Below, in pieces: positions 60,635-64,000 of a stretch of DNA of 64,000 nucleotides (position 1 is the stretch's first letter; every line of letters begins with the position of its first letter). Source of the stretch: Pseudomonas sp. PDM04 (lineage in GTDB: Bacteria > Pseudomonadota > Gammaproteobacteria > Pseudomonadales > Pseudomonadaceae). The notes beneath the pieces are model-generated. The model was not told where the DNA came from, made no database searches, and worked only from the letters and a program-made list of their open reading frames with translations. Location: assembly GCF_014851765.1 (NCBI RefSeq), contig NZ_JACVAI010000004.1:496001-560000 (forward strand), written 5' to 3'. Position numbers and translations under genes: made by a program.

Positions 60635-62398
60635 TCAATGCCCGGATGAATCCTTGTGGTTATCCAGCGTATCGAGCAGCGCCACCTGCATCCGCGTGTG
60701 CACGCGAATGAACCAGCGCCAGAGCAGCGCCGCCACGGCGGCCGCGACCACGACAATCAGCACCAGCAGTTTGTTAGTGGGCAGGATACTGGCCGACAAG
60801 GCCGCCAGCAGCAGGAAGATCACCAGCAGCGAGAGGATCGGGATCACCTCGGAGATCACCCGACGCACTCGCTGCGTGTGTCGGCCCGCCATCTCCGGCT
60901 TCACGCCCATCTCCGCCAGCAACATCGACAGCGCCTTGAGCTTGCGATATGCGGCGATCAGGAAGGGCAGCGACAAGAGCAACGCCCCGCCCCAGATCAA
61001 TGCTTTCTGCCAGCTCGGGTCACTGATCCAGTCTTGCAGGTAAGGGGACATGCGCGCAGCGAAGTAGGCACCCGAGAAGAAGATCGCAATCACCAGTGCC
61101 AGGTTGACCCCCACCTGCAACAGAATCCGCCGAATCATCGACGCCAGCAGCGCGCCCTCGCCCTGCGGCTGGATATTGCGCAACCATTCGCCATACATCC
61201 CCAAGACGCGGCCCAGGCGCTGCGGCATCACGGCGGCCAGCTTGATCGACAACGGATCGGCAGCACGAATCAGGTAAGGCGTCAGCAGCGTGGTAATCAC
61301 CGACACCGCGACGGCCACCGGGTAAAGGAAGTTGCTGGTGACCTGCAACGTCATGCCCAGCGCCGCGATGATGAAAGAAAACTCGCCAATCTGCGACAGC
61401 CCCATCCCCACTCGCAGTGAGGTACGTCCGTCATTGCCGGCGATAAAGGAACCCAGGCCGCAGGACAGCATTTTGCCGAGCACGACGGCCACGGTGATCA
61501 CCGCAATCGGCCACGCGTATTGCAGCAAGATCATAGGGTCCAGCATCAGCCCGATGGCGACGAAGAAGATCGCACTGAACAGGTCGCGGACCGGCTCGAT
61601 CAGCCGCTCGATCTTCAGCAACTGCCGGGACTCGGCCATGATTGCGCCAATCAGGAACGCCCCCAGAACCATGCTGTACTCAAGTTTGACCACCAGCAGG
61701 CAAAAGCCGAAGCACAGGCCCAGCACGGTAATCAGCAGCATCTCGTTGCTGTCGAACCTGGCCACGTAGGCCAGCAGTCGCGGCACCAGCAGGATGCCGA
61801 TCACCAGGGCGACGATCATGAACAACGACAGCTTGCCGACCGTGGAAAACACTTCGCCGGAACTGACCGTGCCGCTGACTGCAATGCTCGACAACAGGGC
61901 AATGATGCCGATGCCAAGAATGTCCTCGACGATCAGCACGCCGAAGATCAGTTGCGCAAAGCGCTCGTTCTTCATCTTCAGGTCGTTGAGTGCCTTGACG
62001 ATGATGGTGGTCGAGGAAATCGCCAGGATGGCCCCGAGGAACAACGAATCCATGGTGTTCCATTCGAACCAGCTGCCGATTTCGTAGCCGATCCAGATCA
62101 TCAGCACGATTTCCAGGAACGCCGCGATAAATGCCGTGGCGCCGACCGCGAACAGCTTGCGCAGGCTGAACTCCAGGCCCAGGCAGAACATCAGGAAAAT
62201 CACCCCGAGTTCGGCAAGGGTCTTGATGGTTTCTTCGTCGTGGATCAGACCGAACGGTGGCGTGTGCGGGCCGATGATAAAGCCGGCGACGATATAGCCC
62301 AGCACCACCGGTTGCTTCAGGCGATGAAACAGCACAGTCACCACACCCGCGACCAACATGATCACTGCCAGATCCTGAATAAAACTGATGGCATGCAT
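60635..62398 (-). CDS. Monovalent cation:proton antiporter (CPA2 family)
   Basis: The 587-residue inner-membrane protein has about twelve hydrophobic segments, with GYIVAGFIIGPHTPPFG, GVIFLMFCLGLEFSLRKL, the central LIVEDILGIGIIALLSS with the transport-type aspartate, and GMGLSQIGEFSFIIAALG. No RCK/TrkA-N domain follows; instead a C-terminal part with two extra hydrophobic segments is seen. It probably exchanges K+ or Na+ for H+. I chose the ATG at 62398 (MHAISFIQDL) because AAGGAG lies 10 bases before it; a longer form from 62422 is possible. Confidence 0.93.
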   Translation of the reverse strand: MHAISFIQDLAVIMLVAGVVTVLFHRLKQPVVLGYIVAGFIIGPHTPPFGLIHDEETIKTLAELGVIFLMFCLGLEFSLRKLFAVGATAFIAAFLEIVLMIWIGYEIGSWFEWNTMDSLFLGAILAISSTTIIVKALNDLKMKNERFAQLIFGVLIVEDILGIGIIALLSSIAVSGTVSSGEVFSTVGKLSLFMIVALVIGILLVPRLLAYVARFDSNEMLLITVLGLCFGFCLLVVKLEYSMVLGAFLIGAIMAESRQLLKIERLIEPVRDLFSAIFFVAIGLMLDPMILLQYAWPIAVITVAVVLGKMLSCGLGSFIAGNDGRTSLRVGMGLSQIGEFSFIIAALGMTLQVTSNFLYPVAVAVSVITTLLTPYLIRAADPLSIKLAAVMPQRLGRVLGMYGEWLRNIQPQGEGALLASMIRRILLQVGVNLALVIAIFFSGAYFAARMSPYLQDWISDPSWQKALIWGGALLLSLPFLIAAYRKLKALSMLLAEMGVKPEMAGRHTQRVRRVISEVIPILSLLVIFLLLAALSASILPTNKLLVLIVVVAAAVAALLWRWFIRVHTRMQVALLDTLDNHKDSSGH

Positions 62399-62681
62399 GG
62401 CGTGGGGCTCCTTGGGTGACATTGCTCAAACGCCAGGCCCGCGAAAGGTCTGGTCGAGCGAGAAAAAAATTCGCATTTCGCGTAGGAATTGCCCTCGGAC
62501 CGGGCTTTTGCAGGGTAACACCGCGACTTCCGGCAGAAAGGCGGTGCAATATATGGAAACAGATAGATTTGTCGTGACGGCAATCACCCGCCCGGCGTCC
62601 CGATAACTGTGGTTCGAAAAACCGCCCAGGCACCCGTAGAGGTGCACCCTTCCGAAACCCGCCTTGACCCGTGAGAACGCT

Positions 62682-63164
62682 ATGGAACCCGGAAACGCCC
62701 AGCTGTCGATGACGGTATTGATGACTCCCGACATGGCCAACTTCTCAGGCAATGTCCACGGTGGCACCCTGCTCAAGTACCTCGACGAAGTGGCCTACGC
62801 TTGCGCCAGCCGTTACGCCGGCCGCTACGTCGTGACCCTGTCGGTGGATCAGGTGATTTTCCGCGAGCCGGTGCATGTCGGCGAACTGGTGACCTTCCTG
62901 GCCTCGGTCAACTACACCGGCAATACCTCGATGGAGGTGGGCATCAAGGTGGTGACCGAGAACATCCGCGAGCGCTCGGTGCGCCACACCAACAGTTGCT
63001 TCTTCACCATGGTCGCGGTGGACGACAACCGCAAACCGGCGCCCGTGCCGCCGCTGCAACCACAGAACAGCGAAGACAAGCGCCGCTTCATCCAGGCCCA
63101 GCAGCGTCGCCAGATTCGTCAGGAACTGGAAAAGCGCTATCAGGAAATCAAGGGTGATGCCTGA
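62682..63164 (+). CDS. Acyl-CoA thioesterase (hotdog fold)
   Basis: The 160-residue protein has the hotdog pattern PDMANFSGNVHGGTLLKYLDEVAYACASRYAG with the catalytic Asp/Asn region, TLSVDQVIFREPVHVGELVTF and a charged C-terminal tail (RQIRQELEKRYQEIKG) typical of the hexameric acyl-CoA thioesterases. It hydrolyses acyl-CoA in the cytosol. ATG at 62682 is taken; a second ATG 18 bases upstream gives six more residues. It is encoded next to pdxY, transcribed convergently. Confidence 0.9.
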   Translation: MEPGNAQLSMTVLMTPDMANFSGNVHGGTLLKYLDEVAYACASRYAGRYVVTLSVDQVIFREPVHVGELVTFLASVNYTGNTSMEVGIKVVTENIRERSVRHTNSCFFTMVAVDDNRKPAPVPPLQPQNSEDKRRFIQAQQRRQIRQELEKRYQEIKGDA

Positions 63165-63203
63165 GGCGGCTATTGCGCTTTAGATAGACATCGCCGGCTG
63201 TGC

Positions 63204-63228
63204 GGTGAACACCGGGTTGATGTTCACC
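63204..63228. repeat. Hairpin between thioesterase and pdxY genes
   Basis: GGTGAACA and TGTTCACC are perfect 8-base inverted arms with a 9-base loop, placed between convergent genes. It has no T-run. Confidence 0.45.
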
Positions 63229-63235
63229 CAAGCCC

Positions 63236-63261
63236 TCGCGGGAAGCGAGCCCGCTCGCGAT
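63236..63261 (+). repeat. REP-like copy before the pdxY stop
   Basis: CTCGCGGGAAGCGAGCCCGC followed by TCGCGATG is a diverged REP copy just downstream of the pdxY stop codon. Confidence 0.55.
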
Positions 63262-63275
63262 GGGTCCTGCCCTGT

Positions 63276-64000
63276 TCAAAGACTGATCGCAGTCGCCTCG
63301 AACTTCACCCGTGGGTGCGCGATGCGGTCCTGCGCGCGGACCAGCTCCAGCTCGTAACTGGCGCACGCCTGGGTCTCCAGCAACACTTCATGCACCGCCG
63401 AGGCCGCGAACTCGAACGCCGCCACCAGGCTGTCGCCCAACAACACCCGCGCCAGAAACAGACCGGATGTCAGATCGCCGACGCCCACCGGCTGGCGCGG
63501 AAACGCCAGCAACGGCCGGCGCAGATGCCAGCTCGCTTCGGCCGTCACCAGCAACATCTCGAATGCATCCGCCGGTTTGCCGGGGTACGCCAGGTGCTTG
63601 ACCAGCACCGCCTTCGGACCGCGGGCCAGCAGCGCACGCGCCATTGCCAGGCAATCGAACAATGACTGCGGCTTGCGCCCCGAGAAGCTGTCCAGCTCCA
63701 GTTGGTTTGGGCACATGAAGTCCGCCACGGCGGCCGCTTCTTCCAGCAGGAAATCACTGACTTCGGCCGGTACGCTGCAACCCTTTTCCGGATGCCCCAT
63801 CACCGGGTCGCACAAATAAAGGGCCTTGGGGTTTATCGCCTTGATCTGCTCGACGCCCTTCAGGATCGAACGCCCCTGGGCCGCACTGCCCAGATACCCG
63901 GACAACACGGCGTCGCAATTTCCCAACTCGCCAATCGCCGCAATGCCTTCGACCAGTTCGGGAATCTGCTGCGGTGACAGCACTTCACCGGTCCACTGGC
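63276..64000 (-). CDS. pdxY: Pyridoxal kinase PdxY, 5' end outside window
   Basis: PdxY phosphorylates pyridoxal in the vitamin B6 salvage pathway. The frame is open through the window edge and continues QWTGEV upstream of the GTG at 63983, so the start is not in the window and about 240 residues are seen. Family elements: VLSGYLGSAAQG, YLCDPVMGHPEKGCSV, CPNQLELDSFSG, VLVKHLAYPGKP and the anion-hole region PVGVGDLTSGLFLARVLLG with the catalytic aspartate. Length and motifs fit PdxY rather than PdxK. Confidence 0.95.
   Translation of the reverse strand, partial: QWTGEVLSPQQIPELVEGIAAIGELGNCDAVLSGYLGSAAQGRSILKGVEQIKAINPKALYLCDPVMGHPEKGCSVPAEVSDFLLEEAAAVADFMCPNQLELDSFSGRKPQSLFDCLAMARALLARGPKAVLVKHLAYPGKPADAFEMLLVTAEASWHLRRPLLAFPRQPVGVGDLTSGLFLARVLLGDSLVAAFEFAASAVHEVLLETQACASYELELVRAQDRIAHPRVKFEATAISL

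Overview
The window is a piece of a Pseudomonas chromosome, most likely from the P. fluorescens group. Evidence: high GC, dense coding, the block hupA-rubB-rubA-ubiC-ubiA-phoB-phoR-(CNNM-like)-(M23)-(response regulator)-phoU-pstBACS, the block purK/purE-lysR-aspA-AGCS-ansA, the block pycB/pycA-lysR-rpiR-GGDEF/EAL-uvrD, and many palindromic REP elements of the type GTGGGAGCGAGC...GCTCGCGA. From memory these blocks match the origin-proximal end of the P. aeruginosa PAO1 map (about PA5348-PA5370, PA5425-PA5443 and PA5516-PA5519). No rRNA, tRNA, CRISPR array or insertion sequence was recognised.

Layout. 1-4.4 kb: edge of a type VI secretion island, with the 5' end of a tssA-like gene leaving the window, a VgrG carrying a long glycine-zipper C-terminal extension, a small three-helix membrane protein overlapping its stop (probable immunity protein), and an orphan gene tail. 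4.6-8.1 kb: HU protein, rubredoxin and its reductase, and the first two steps of ubiquinone synthesis. 8.2-24 kb: the phosphate regulon, with phoBR, the high-affinity Pst transporter and PhoU, three Pho boxes, and a HigBA-type toxin-antitoxin pair between an M23 peptidase and a response regulator. 24-29 kb: thioesterase, sugar-phosphate mutarotase, two small envelope proteins, purEK with a structured leader, and a small metzincin protease. 29-37 kb: aspartate/asparagine metabolism (LysR, aspA, AGCS symporter, ansA), an AraC regulator and an acetylpolyamine amidohydrolase. 37-42 kb: one 1522-residue dermonecrotic-toxin-like protein. 42-48 kb: a MocR regulator divergent from a PaiB-like gene and two acetyltransferases, then an autotransporter. 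48-53.4 kb: two-subunit pyruvate carboxylase, its LysR neighbour, a small overlapping gene and an RpiR regulator with a HexR-type operator. 53.6-64 kb: a GGDEF/EAL protein, uvrD, Tim44-like and SMI1-like proteins, a CPA2 antiporter, a thioesterase and the truncated pdxY.

How the parts work together. PhoR/PhoB sense and answer phosphate shortage, and PhoB should switch on phoBR, pstS and pstCAB-phoU through the Pho boxes. PstC and PstA are far longer than enterobacterial versions; PstC carries a probable periplasmic beta-propeller and PstA a coiled-coil insert. aspA, ansA and the AGCS carrier form an amino-acid uptake and deamination group, and pycAB refills oxaloacetate.

The most unusual signals are: the VgrG toxin/immunity pair; a purE leader with two terminator-like hairpins, one of them mutually exclusive with a third hairpin; a five-copy 12-bp repeat inside the MocR gene that spells DnaA boxes; a perfect Pho box only 22 nt before the pstC start; the large toxin-like protein; and a perfect HexR-type operator in front of an RpiR paralogue.
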